A stretch of DNA of 46,914 nucleotides from Chloroflexota bacterium. Its GTDB lineage: Bacteria > Chloroflexota > Anaerolineae > Caldilineales > Caldilineaceae. Location: NCBI GenBank assembly GCA_003577005.1, contig QEUW01000018.1, forward strand, positions 1 to 46,914. Reading direction: 5' to 3'. How positions within the stretch are numbered: the stretch's first letter is position 1; each line of letters opens with the position of its first letter. This document shows positions 27,337 to 34,850 of the stretch, piece after piece. A program made the translations under genes and the position numbers. The notes under the pieces were generated by a model. The model saw only the letters and a program-made list of their open reading frames with translations. It was not told where the DNA came from and searched no databases.

Positions 27337-27431
27337 GGTCTGTCTCCTTTTCAAATCCTCTCGCCGCCAGCGCAGGTGTATCCATCTGTGTCAACGATGA
27401 ATTTTCTGTTGACACGGGCAGACGGCGCATC

Positions 27432-28913
27432 TCATACTTCATGCACTGGAGCGTTCCCAGCGAAGGGCGCGGGAACCCAGCGCAACGCCTCATCGCCCCG
27501 GTGACGGATCGCCACGTCTCCTTCCAACAGCAGTTGGCTGTCAAAGTAAATATTCCCCCGCACGAGGAACTGCCGGCAGTCGACCAGCGACGGTACATGG
27601 TGGGGGAAGCGCGCCTTGAGTTGGTGAAAGAGACCGTAGTACCGTTTGTCAAGGTCTACGACCACTTCCTCATCATGGCGCCGCGCAGGATTGGACGAGA
27701 GAGTAAAATCATCATTGAGCAGATAGAGGTCAGACCAGAGCGCCAACAAGTCATTCGTGTTCTTGACCGGGAGAAAACGCCTGCGCTCTACTTCCACGGC
27801 CTGTGCATCGGGAAAGCGCGAAATAGCGTGCCCCATCGCTGTCTCCAACTGGTAGACGCGCGGCGAATTGGGCTGCGCCGGGTCGACCGGCTTCTCGTTG
27901 ACCATGAGCGGGAGTGCGAGTTGTCCCTGGCGTTCTACTAATAGATCATGCAGCGTCGGCAGGTGGAGCCAGAGGTTGTTGGTGTTGAAGTAGCGGTAGC
28001 GCCTGATGTCCTGGAAATGGTCGAGCGCTTCCGGTGGGCACTGGGCCACTTCTCGTAACGCCAGCCTGCCGTCCGTATATCGGGCGAGGTGGCCGCCTTT
28101 GCGGTCAGTGGCCCGGCGCCGGGCCACTTCCATCAAAAAGGGCAATCGCTCGTGCGAAAAATAGCCCAACAGGTTGAGATCGACCGTTGCACCCAGGTTG
28201 TCGGCGTTGCTGACAAAGGCATATTCATAGCCGTGTTCGAGCAACTGGTGGAGTGTTTGCGTCGTATAGAGCGCCTGGTAGAGGTCGCCGTGGCCAGGGG
28301 GGCACCACTCCTTGTTTGGGTCCACCGGCCAGACCACGGGTGAGAGATCGGCCTGCCAGATCTTTGGTATCTGGTGCTGGAGAAATTCTAGCGGAGTGGC
28401 TTGCTGGTGCAACGATGGGTAGGCAGCCAGCGCAGCCTTGGTCTGGCGCGTGGTGTTAAAGCTGTTCATGAGCATCAGCGGCAGACCAACCTGATGAGTG
28501 CGCCGCAGGTGCAACACCTGCCGCACAATGATATCGAGAAAAGTCAGCCCATCTTTGACCTCGATCAATGACTTGGGGCCTTGCATCCCCATGGTTGCGC
28601 CGAGGCCGCCGTTGAGCTTGATCATCACTGTCCGAGCGAGCGCCTGCTTCCCTTCTGCCGCGTAATCTTCAAGCTGATTCACAGGCGGTAGCGTCGCCAC
28701 CGGCTGGATCTGCTCCTCCGCCAGGTAGCCTTTTGCCCCTTCGAGCAGCTGGCGGTAGGAGTGGCAAAACGCGTCAATTGCCGCCTGTGGCAGACCCTTC
28801 TGATGCATCTTGGCGACAAACAAGGTAATCGGCGATTCTTGTGCGCGGGTGCTCTTAAGCCGGCGCTGCTCCGGCGCACGAGTCGCCGGTGGCGTGGGAG
28901 CGATGATAGCCAA
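27432..28913 (-). CDS. UTP-glucose-1-phosphate uridylyltransferase (eukaryote-type UGPase family)
   Basis: 493 residues. Makes UDP-glucose from UTP and glucose 1-phosphate. The nucleotide-binding loop KLNGGLGATMGMQGPKSLI, MNSFNTTRQT, the VSNADNLGATVD region and the late FLPVKNTNDLLAL and the left-handed-helix C-terminus are those of the UDPGP family (PF01704), unlike the usual bacterial GalU. The start is a TTG at 28913, supported by GGAGG 5 bases upstream; the next ATG in frame would cut off 35 residues. It is followed by the F420-type oxidoreductase, so both may act in sugar-phosphate metabolism. Confidence 0.88.
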   Translation of the reverse strand: MAIIAPTPPATRAPEQRRLKSTRAQESPITLFVAKMHQKGLPQAAIDAFCHSYRQLLEGAKGYLAEEQIQPVATLPPVNQLEDYAAEGKQALARTVMIKLNGGLGATMGMQGPKSLIEVKDGLTFLDIIVRQVLHLRRTHQVGLPLMLMNSFNTTRQTKAALAAYPSLHQQATPLEFLQHQIPKIWQADLSPVVWPVDPNKEWCPPGHGDLYQALYTTQTLHQLLEHGYEYAFVSNADNLGATVDLNLLGYFSHERLPFLMEVARRRATDRKGGHLARYTDGRLALREVAQCPPEALDHFQDIRRYRYFNTNNLWLHLPTLHDLLVERQGQLALPLMVNEKPVDPAQPNSPRVYQLETAMGHAISRFPDAQAVEVERRRFLPVKNTNDLLALWSDLYLLNDDFTLSSNPARRHDEEVVVDLDKRYYGLFHQLKARFPHHVPSLVDCRQFLVRGNIYFDSQLLLEGDVAIRHRGDEALRWVPAPFAGNAPVHEV

Positions 28914-29337
28914 CTTTGCCTCCTTCTACAACCATTAAAAAGGATTGAATCGTAACGGTGCTGCTCTCTACTGGTTTAGCCAGACCTTCACTGTCTTGCA
29001 AACCCTTGCTGAATAACCAACGAAAAATTCTGGTCCTGTTGGATCAAGACTTGATTGAACGGTTACCGCGTCTACTTTAGCGTTCTTCACAGGCGAAATA
29101 AATGAATGTGGCTACAAGAAGCAGTTATAGATAGAGACATACGTTGCTACACTGCAAAAAAAATTGTGTCTCATGTGTACCAGATTGACGTATCCAGTCA
29201 CATAGATGATCAGACGGCATTCTGCTAATGTAATTGCTGGTCTCTGTTTGATTTACTGTATAAAGCATAAAGCGGCAAGGGACCACGTACAACCCACAGG
29301 ATGCCAGGCATAGGCTCAGTTGAAAGGAGAATTTTTT
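28914..29337. other. Divergent intergenic region
   Basis: 424 bases, AT-richer than the genes, between the divergent UDP-glucose pyrophosphorylase and PRC-barrel lipoprotein genes. It must hold both promoters. A TATAAA near 29260 with a weak TTGCTG 19 bases ahead is a poor candidate for the lipoprotein. No gene, repeat or RNA recognised. Confidence 0.4.
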
Positions 29338-30597
29338 ATGAAGAGACACGTAGGCTTACTGTTTTTTCTGGTCTTGGCGCTCGTGCTGTCAGCATGTAAT
29401 GGAGGCGCGGCGCCAGCAGCTACACCGACACCCGTAGCCCCGGTCGAAGAAGTAGCGACGCCCACGCCGGCTGTTGCTGAACCGGCGCCGGTAACCGAAC
29501 CAGAGGTCATCACCCCCACCGATGGAATAACGCCCACGGACGGTGTTACAGCCCCAGGCGTTGGTGTGGTAGATCAGGAGCCCCGCGGTGTTATTCGGTC
29601 AAGCGAGTTATTAGGCTACAACGTCCAGAATCAGGCGGGTGAAAATCTGGGCAATGTCGAAGACGTGGTTGTCGAGCTGCAGCAAGGTTGTATCGATTAT
29701 ATGGTGCTCTCGTTTGGCGGGATCTTGGGCCTGGGCGCCAACCAGTACCTGATCCCCTGGGAGGCAGTGCAGATCGACCCGAACTTGCAACGGCTGCTGC
29801 TCAACATCGACCAGGCCGCTCTGGATGATGCACCGACCTTTGATGTCAACAATCTTCCCGATTTCACAGCGCCAGACTGGGATGCCCCCTTCACCGGCTA
29901 TTGGGACACTATCCAGATAACGCCCCCGGCCGATGTGGAGCCGGCTCAGCCGGTCACCCCAGCCACACCGGTGACGCCGACGGAGGAGATCACGCCGACT
30001 GATACCATGACGCCGACGGAGGAGATCACGCCGACTGACGAGATCACCTCAACCGACACCATGACGCCGACGGAGGAGATCACGCCGGCTGACGAGATCA
30101 CCCCAACTGACACCATGACGCCAACGGAGGAGATCACGCCGACCGAGCCAATGGCGGGTGTGCCCGGCCGCTGGGACCCGACCCAACCGTGCCCGCCGCG
30201 CCACGAGCGGATGGCTGAGATGGAGACGACAGAAACAGCCGAGGAAGGGATCACGGCCTTGGCGCCGCGAGTCATGCTGATGTCGGACCTGCTAGACTAC
30301 GACATCTACAACAGCGCAGGTGAAGATCTGGGTGACCTTGAGGAGATCATGATCGACTGGCGCAACGACCGCCTCGCTTATGGTATTCTCACCTTTGGCG
30401 GTTTCTTGGGTTTGGGTGAACGCTGGTTTGTCATCCCCCTGGATGAACTGACGCTCGACCCACTCCAGCAGCGGCTGATCTTTGATGTACCAGTTGAGAC
30501 GCTGGAGAATGCGCCGGGGTTCGACCCCAATGCCCTGCCCGACACGGCTGATCCCAACTGGGATGCCCAGATTCGTGAATTCTGGCAGACGAATTAA
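29338..30597 (+). CDS. Lipoprotein with two PRC-barrel domains and a Thr/Pro/Glu repeat linker
   Basis: 419 residues. Signal peptide with lipobox LSAC (Cys20), so it is lipid-anchored outside the membrane. After a Pro/Thr/Val-rich spacer comes a PRC-barrel domain (about residues 85-175, from SSELLGYNVQNQAGENLGNV), then a low-complexity tract of TPTEEITPTD-type units (about 212-270) and a second, related PRC-barrel (about 315-400, SDLLDYDIYNSAGEDLGDLE) with the same GGxLGLG core. Both end in a matching FDxNxLPDxxxPxWDAxxxxxW tail, so the gene arose by internal duplication. GAAAGGAG precedes the ATG at 29338. The function of extracytoplasmic PRC pairs is unknown; a structural or surface-binding role is guesswork. 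Confidence 0.88.
   Translation: MKRHVGLLFFLVLALVLSACNGGAAPAATPTPVAPVEEVATPTPAVAEPAPVTEPEVITPTDGITPTDGVTAPGVGVVDQEPRGVIRSSELLGYNVQNQAGENLGNVEDVVVELQQGCIDYMVLSFGGILGLGANQYLIPWEAVQIDPNLQRLLLNIDQAALDDAPTFDVNNLPDFTAPDWDAPFTGYWDTIQITPPADVEPAQPVTPATPVTPTEEITPTDTMTPTEEITPTDEITSTDTMTPTEEITPADEITPTDTMTPTEEITPTEPMAGVPGRWDPTQPCPPRHERMAEMETTETAEEGITALAPRVMLMSDLLDYDIYNSAGEDLGDLEEIMIDWRNDRLAYGILTFGGFLGLGERWFVIPLDELTLDPLQQRLIFDVPVETLENAPGFDPNALPDTADPNWDAQIREFWQTN
29971..30150 (+). repeat. In-gene tandem repeat coding the Thr/Pro/Glu linker
   Basis: Imperfect units of ATGACGCCGACGGAGGAGATCACGCC type recur about every 30-60 bases, encoding TPTEEITPTD-like blocks in frame. Such tracts change length easily by slippage, so linker length may differ between strains. 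Confidence 0.8.
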
Positions 30598-30605
30598 GTT
30601 TCGTC

Positions 30606-30646
30606 CTTCAGGTGACAGGCTCTGCTAAGAGGACTGTCACCTGAAG
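30606..30646. terminator. Hairpin after the PRC-barrel gene
   Basis: CTTCAGGTGACAG at 30606-30618 is perfectly complementary to CTGTCACCTGAAG at 30634-30646. It follows the lipoprotein stop by 8 bases; there is no U-tract. Confidence 0.65.
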
Positions 30647-30649
30647 CAC

Positions 30650-30694
30650 AAGACAAACGCCCTGGGGCATCCGGTGCTCCAGGGCGTTTGTCTT
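30650..30694. terminator. Second hairpin between convergent genes
   Basis: AAGACAAACGCCCTGG (30650-30665) pairs perfectly with 30679-30694 around a 13-base loop. With the previous hairpin it separates two converging genes and probably serves both. Confidence 0.65.
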
Positions 30695-30740
30695 CAAGAG
30701 GTTAGGGCTTCCGACTGGTTAGGATGGGTGTCTTCGTCCC

Positions 30741-31343
30741 TCAGGCAATAGCAATTGGAGATTGATTGATAACTTCGCTGCTCCAGGCCTCCTGGGTTTG
30801 GCGGACCGCCTGGGGCCCCACTGTCGTGTCCACATCAATCTCGTCAGCCTCCACCAGCTCGACTGCCACCACCATGGGGATAGTGCGGCTGATCTCGGTG
30901 ATGATGGGTGTCAACATGCGCAGATGACGCAGTGCCAGATCGGCGGTGGGGTGGTCTTGCAGCGCCAGACCCGTTGTGTGGAGCATGGTGTAGCTAATGG
31001 CCGCCAGACCGAGGGCAGTGTAGTCGTCGCGCAACATCCTGGAGGCTGTGTTCGGGCGCATTTTGTCATACATGCCGGCCACAGCGCCGAGTGCGGAACT
31101 GACGGCATCCTTAACCGGCGAGCCTGTGCTTCCTCCCAGGCGCTCCAGATGCCGTTCGAGGTCGTTGATCTGCTGATCCAGCACTTCTTCCAGACGGGCA
31201 ATCACCTGATGGGCTTGTGTATGTTGCTTCAAGTCATCATCATCCCGTTGGCGGCGAATTGCCTCGTGGATATGCTTGTCCACAGCCAGCATATCGCTTA
31301 CATATTGTTGAAGCGCCTCCTGGCGTTTTTCGATTGGCTTCAT
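30741..31343 (-). CDS. Ferritin-like four-helix protein (DUF892/YciF-like)
   Basis: 200 residues, almost entirely helical. Repeated Glu/His positions (DKHIHEAIRR, HTQAHQVIARLEEVLDQQINDLERHLERLGG, YTMLHTTGLALQDH, AVELVEADEID) are compatible with a di-iron ferritin-like bundle similar to YciF-type stress proteins, although the match is from appearance only. The ATG at 31343 is preferred as GGGGAGG lies 7 bases upstream; the open frame extends to 31409. It converges on the PRC-barrel lipoprotein gene. A stress or storage function is plausible but unproved. Confidence 0.65.
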   Translation of the reverse strand: MKPIEKRQEALQQYVSDMLAVDKHIHEAIRRQRDDDDLKQHTQAHQVIARLEEVLDQQINDLERHLERLGGSTGSPVKDAVSSALGAVAGMYDKMRPNTASRMLRDDYTALGLAAISYTMLHTTGLALQDHPTADLALRHLRMLTPIITEISRTIPMVVAVELVEADEIDVDTTVGPQAVRQTQEAWSSEVINQSPIAIA

Positions 31344-31499
31344 GACGTTCCTCCCCTTGAACGGTAAGAGAACTGAATCACCTTGCGCTGTCAAACAGCG
31401 TAACCCCAATCATATGTGCAGGCGGATATGGCTGGTATAGATCGCGGCATACGAGGCGATAGAAGCGAGGATACATCCTGCATGAGACTATTTTAGAAC

Positions 31500-31609
31500 C
31501 TGTTTGAAAAGTCGGCTCCACGTCACAACCCAGCCCGTTCTCGTACTCGTCCTCCTACTCGTTCTCGAAAGAACAGCCGAGGACGAGTACGAGCGAACTT
31601 TTCAAACAG
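31500..31609. repeat. Nested fold-back, CTCGTACTCGT family
   Basis: Outer arms CTGTTTGAAAAGT (31500-31512) and ACTTTTCAAACAG (31597-31609) are perfectly complementary. Inner arms CTCGTACTCGTCCTC (31540-31554) and GAGGACGAGTACGAG (31579-31593) are also perfect. The inner part resembles the fold-back at 1520-1562. Confidence 0.75.
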
Positions 31610-31799
31610 TCTCTTAGAAACATAAGGGCTCTCGGAATTGCACTGTGAGCTGCGGAATCCACCCGGTATAAGTGGTCATTCCACAATTCAGTAAGGGGAT
31701 GCACGTGACACAGCGTAGCCTGTGTGCTGCGCTCATCAGTGCATTGTGCGATAGGATGCAGAGGTCTCTAGGTTCGGTTGACATTTCAGCCTACACAGC

Positions 31800-31865
31800 G
31801 GTACGATGCACTTGAAAAGTGCGTGGCGCCTGAGACGTGCATCGCACCTGGCCGGCGCCACGCAC
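31800..31865. repeat. Interlocked GTGCATCGCAC palindromes
   Basis: GGTACGATGCAC (31800-31811) pairs with GTGCATCGCACC (31837-31848) with one mismatch, and GTGCGTGGCGCC (31819-31830) pairs perfectly with GGCGCCACGCAC (31854-31865). The two stems exclude each other. A related word occurs in the fold-back at 43621-43653. Confidence 0.55.
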
Positions 31866-31923
31866 GTGCGCACCCTGGCCGAGTCATGCGCTGCTGGACA
31901 AATGTCAAAAGAACCTAGAAATC

Positions 31924-33912
31924 TTATTGCGCCCGTCGAAACCCCAGAAAATAGGCGAGCGACTCTGGGTTGCGCATGGCGTCGCGCTTGACCGCTTTTT
32001 CCAGCGGCTGGCCGAGCAGGATCTTGCGGATCGGCACCTCCATCTTTTTGCCGCTGAGGGTATAGGGCACCTGGTCGATGGCAAAGATCTCGTCTGGAAC
32101 GTGGCGCGGCGAAATCTCTGTTCGGATTTTTTGTTTGATGCGCGCCTTGAGCGTATCGTTCAGCACCACGCCCGGGCGCAACACCACAAACAGGGGCATG
32201 TACGGCTCCTGCCCCAGCATCCCCAGATCAACCACCAGGCTGTCGAGTACCTCATCAAAACTTTCGACCACCCGGTAGATCTCGCTCGTGCCCATGCGCA
32301 CCCCCTGGCGGTTGATGGTCGAATCGGAGCGGCCATAGATCACACAGCCGTAGCGCCGGTTGATCTTGATCCAGTCGCCGTGCCGCCAGACACCGGGGAA
32401 GAGGTCAAAGTAGCTCTCAAGATACCGTGCATTCCCCGCATCGTTCCAGAGATAGAGCGGCATAGATGGCATGGGTTGCGTAATGACCAGTTCACCCACT
32501 TCGTCCACGACCGGTTCGCCGGCCTCGTTCCAGGCTTGCACTGCAGCGCCCAGCGACGGCCCCTGTAGTTCGCCGGCGTAGATGGGCAAAATCCGCACAC
32601 CGCCGACAAAGGCAGTACAGAGGTCGGTGCCGCCGCTCATCGACTCCAGCGCCAGCTCGGGTTTGACCGCCTCGTAGACCCAGCGGAACCCCTCCACGCT
32701 CAACGGCGACCCGGTTGACCCCAGCGCCCGCAACCGGCTGAGGTCCACGGTGCGGCCCGGCTCGACGCCCGCCTTCATGCAGCCGTGGATAAATGCAGCC
32801 GAGGCGCCCAAATAGGTCATGCCGCTCTCAGCGGCCAGTTGCCAGAGCGCGTTCAGGTCCGGATAGTTGGGGCTGCCGTTGTAGAGGATAGCGGTGCAGC
32901 CGCTGAGCAGCCCCCCCACCAGATAATTCCACATCATCCAACCGGTGCTGGTGTACCAAAAGAAGCGATCCCCCGCTTTGAGGTCATTGTGCAGCGCCGT
33001 CGCTTTGGCATGTTCTAACAGGATGCCGCCGTGCCCATGTACAATGGGCTTGGGCAGGCCGGTTGTGCCAGAAGAGTAGAGAATCCACAGTGGATGGTCG
33101 AAAGGCACCTGTTCGAAGGTCAGCGTGGTGCCGGTCGTCTCATCGTCCAGGAGTTCATCCCAGCCGGTGATATTGGGCGCCAGCGGCACGGTTTCGCTGG
33201 TAATGGCCGGGCTGTCGATCAGGATGGTCTTTTGTACTGTTGGCAGCCCGGCTTGCAATTCCACTACATTGGGGCGGCGGTCAAAGGCTTTGCCGCCGTA
33301 GTGGTAGCCGGCCACGGCAATCAACACCTTTGGCTCGATCTGCGCAAAGCGATCCAACACGCCGCGGCTGCCAAAATCGGGCGAACAGCTCGACCAGATT
33401 GCCCCCAAACTGGCGCAGGCCAGCACCGATACAATCGCTTCGGGAATATTGGGCAGATAACCGGCCACCCGATCCCCCTTGCCCACGCCAAGTGTTCGCA
33501 GCGCGTACGCCAATTTGGCGGTGCTGGTGTAGAGTTCGCGCCAACTGATGGCGGTCACGGGCTCGGTCTCAGAACAGCAGAGCAGCGCTGGCCATTCGGT
33601 CGTGCTGCGCTGAAAGATGTTTTCAGCCCAGTTGAGTTCTGCGCCTACAAACCACTGCGCACCCGGCATCCTGCGTTGCGCCAGCACCGTAGTGTACGGC
33701 TTGCTGCTGACCACGGCAAAGTAGTCCCACATGCTCGCCCAGAACGCCTCGATCTCGGTGACGGACCACTGCCAGAGCGCTTCGTAGCTGGGAAAATCCA
33801 AGCCTCGTTCGCGGCGTAGCCATGCCATGTAGCGAGTGAGATTGGCATCGTCGATGACAGATTGAGAGGGCGACCAGAGCAGATCGCCTTCGTTGATTTG
33901 TCTTTGTGTCAT
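31924..33912 (-). CDS. aacS: Acetoacetate-CoA ligase (acetoacetyl-CoA synthetase)
   Basis: 662 residues, the usual length. ATP-dependent activation of acetoacetate to acetoacetyl-CoA. The N-terminal acetyl-CoA-synthetase extension (YMAWLRRERGLDFPSYEALW) is followed by AMP-binding motif ILYSSGTTGLPKPIVHGHGG, adenylate motif GRSDSTINRQGVRMGTSEIY and the catalytic-lysine region YTLSGKKMEVPIRK. The late INRQGVRMGT and VKRDAMRNPESL segments separate it from acetyl-CoA synthetase. It lies on the minus strand beside the leucine-degradation cluster and would salvage the acetoacetate produced there, taking the place of a CoA transferase. Confidence 0.92.
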   Translation of the reverse strand: MTQRQINEGDLLWSPSQSVIDDANLTRYMAWLRRERGLDFPSYEALWQWSVTEIEAFWASMWDYFAVVSSKPYTTVLAQRRMPGAQWFVGAELNWAENIFQRSTTEWPALLCCSETEPVTAISWRELYTSTAKLAYALRTLGVGKGDRVAGYLPNIPEAIVSVLACASLGAIWSSCSPDFGSRGVLDRFAQIEPKVLIAVAGYHYGGKAFDRRPNVVELQAGLPTVQKTILIDSPAITSETVPLAPNITGWDELLDDETTGTTLTFEQVPFDHPLWILYSSGTTGLPKPIVHGHGGILLEHAKATALHNDLKAGDRFFWYTSTGWMMWNYLVGGLLSGCTAILYNGSPNYPDLNALWQLAAESGMTYLGASAAFIHGCMKAGVEPGRTVDLSRLRALGSTGSPLSVEGFRWVYEAVKPELALESMSGGTDLCTAFVGGVRILPIYAGELQGPSLGAAVQAWNEAGEPVVDEVGELVITQPMPSMPLYLWNDAGNARYLESYFDLFPGVWRHGDWIKINRRYGCVIYGRSDSTINRQGVRMGTSEIYRVVESFDEVLDSLVVDLGMLGQEPYMPLFVVLRPGVVLNDTLKARIKQKIRTEISPRHVPDEIFAIDQVPYTLSGKKMEVPIRKILLGQPLEKAVKRDAMRNPESLAYFLGFRRAQ

Positions 33913-33950
33913 GATTTGCCTTCGGTAGGTATCTATCCTATGTTGCGGCC

Positions 33951-34104
33951 TAGTACTACAACGAGACTTTGACCATTGTCGCCGTCGAGACCTCCGCGCC
34001 CAAAGGGCCCCCGTGACCAGAGATAATCTGGTCGACGAAGTTGATTCTGGTCACCTCCCGGAGGTCGGGTTGGACCGGTCATGCGAAGTCTCGTTATAGT
34101 ACTA
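33951..34104. mobile_element. MITE-like element with 19-base terminal inverted repeats (copy A)
   Basis: 154 bases. The left end TAGTACTACAACGAGACTT (33951-33969) is the reverse complement of the right end 34086-34104 except at one base (TAGTACTATAACGAGACTT). The interior is shared in order with 10759-10893. It encodes nothing, so it is a non-autonomous element or its remnant; TA-ending TIRs would fit an IS630/Tc1-type donor, but no transposase is in the window. Confidence 0.8.
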
Positions 34105-34105
34105 G

Positions 34106-34163
34106 CTGTCAACGGATTTTGGGAACGGAGTGAACGGATTCCGTTCCCAAAATCCGTTGACAG
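34106..34163. repeat. 58-base CTGTCAACGGATTT-bounded fold-back (short copy)
   Basis: Starts CTGTCAACGGATTTTGGGAA and ends with its reverse complement; the 24-base arms pair perfectly around a 10-base loop (GTGAACGGAT). The same ends bound the longer repeat at 37387-37564. It directly abuts the MITE-like element, one base apart. Confidence 0.8.
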
Positions 34164-34189
34164 AAACGCCACCCGCTGCATAGAGCGAA

Positions 34190-34651
34190 TTAGGAACTAG
34201 ACGGCCGCTTGTGCATCAGCACCGTCCGCTGCAACTCGATCACCACTACGCCATCCTGGTTGCGCCCAATATGGCGAAAGGTAACAATGCCCTGGTCGGG
34301 ACGGGAATGTGACTCGCGCAAGGCGACCACTTCACTTTCGACGTACAGCGTATCCCCATGAAAGACCGGGTGGGGGTAGAGCACCTTTTCATAGCTAAGA
34401 TTAGCTACAATCGTGCCCTCGGTCAAGTCTGCAACGGTTAACCCCACAGCCAGCCCCAGCGTAAAAATCCCGTTGACAATGCGGCGGCCAAAGCGAGTCT
34501 CTTTACTGGCGAAATCCTCGTTCAAGTGCAAGGGTTGGGTATTCATGGTTAACGAGGAAAAGAGCACATTATCCATTTCGGTAATGGTCCGGCCCAGCGA
34601 ATGCCGGATCACATCGCCGACCGCCAGGTCGTTGAAATATTTGCCTGCCAT
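34190..34651 (-). CDS. MaoC-family (R)-specific enoyl-CoA hydratase
   Basis: 153 residues, one hot-dog fold domain. The MaoC hydratase motif is clear: YFNDLAVGDVIRHSLGRTI, then MNTQPLHLNEDFA (catalytic Asp/His region as in the H-x-N-x-D-F-A variant) and FTLGLAVGLTVADLTEGTI. The form with LTMNTQPLHLN resembles mesaconyl-CoA/methylmalyl-type hydratases. The ATG at 34651 is favoured by family length, although AAAGGGG is 12 bases upstream. It is divergent from the E1 gene and lies between acetoacetyl-CoA synthetase and the leucine cluster. In that context it is the likely 3-methylglutaconyl-CoA hydratase forming (R)-HMG-CoA; this is inferred from context. Confidence 0.85.
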   Translation of the reverse strand: MAGKYFNDLAVGDVIRHSLGRTITEMDNVLFSSLTMNTQPLHLNEDFASKETRFGRRIVNGIFTLGLAVGLTVADLTEGTIVANLSYEKVLYPHPVFHGDTLYVESEVVALRESHSRPDQGIVTFRHIGRNQDGVVVIELQRTVLMHKRPSSS

Positions 34652-34850
34652 CGAGTTGTTCACCCCTTTGTTACTTTGCTGCGCGCCTTGACAACTATGT
34701 GCAATGTGCCAAGACTTACGGTCCGACGCCGACAAACATGCTGTAATAATGAGTGGCAAAGATGCTGTGGTCCTTGCTTTGAAACGACAGTGGTGGCTCG
34801 CACCCGTTACCGGCAGGGGCAAGGATCGGTAGTTGCAAAAGAGGCCAAAG

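Larger units (their letters stand above)
31344..31923. other. 580-base intergenic region rich in fold-backs
   Basis: No gene is supported. It contains the nested fold-back at 31500-31609 and a second nested palindrome at 31800-31865. The promoter of the ferritin-like gene should be near its left end, but none is clear. Confidence 0.5.

Noticed and set aside
29971..30150. CRISPR-like direct repeats
   Set aside because: The repeats vary in length and sequence, stay in frame and encode the TPTEE linker of a lipoprotein; there are no constant spacers and no cas gene nearby.
31837..32568. Plus-strand frame of 243 codons over the end of aacS
   Set aside because: It is a shadow of the complete acetoacetyl-CoA synthetase gene and begins in the palindromic spacer.
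34106..34163. Intrinsic terminator for the AacS or MaoC transcript
   Set aside because: The perfect fold-back has no U-tract, is bounded by the same ends as a longer repeat at 37387-37564, and sits upstream of aacS; a dispersed repeat explains it better.
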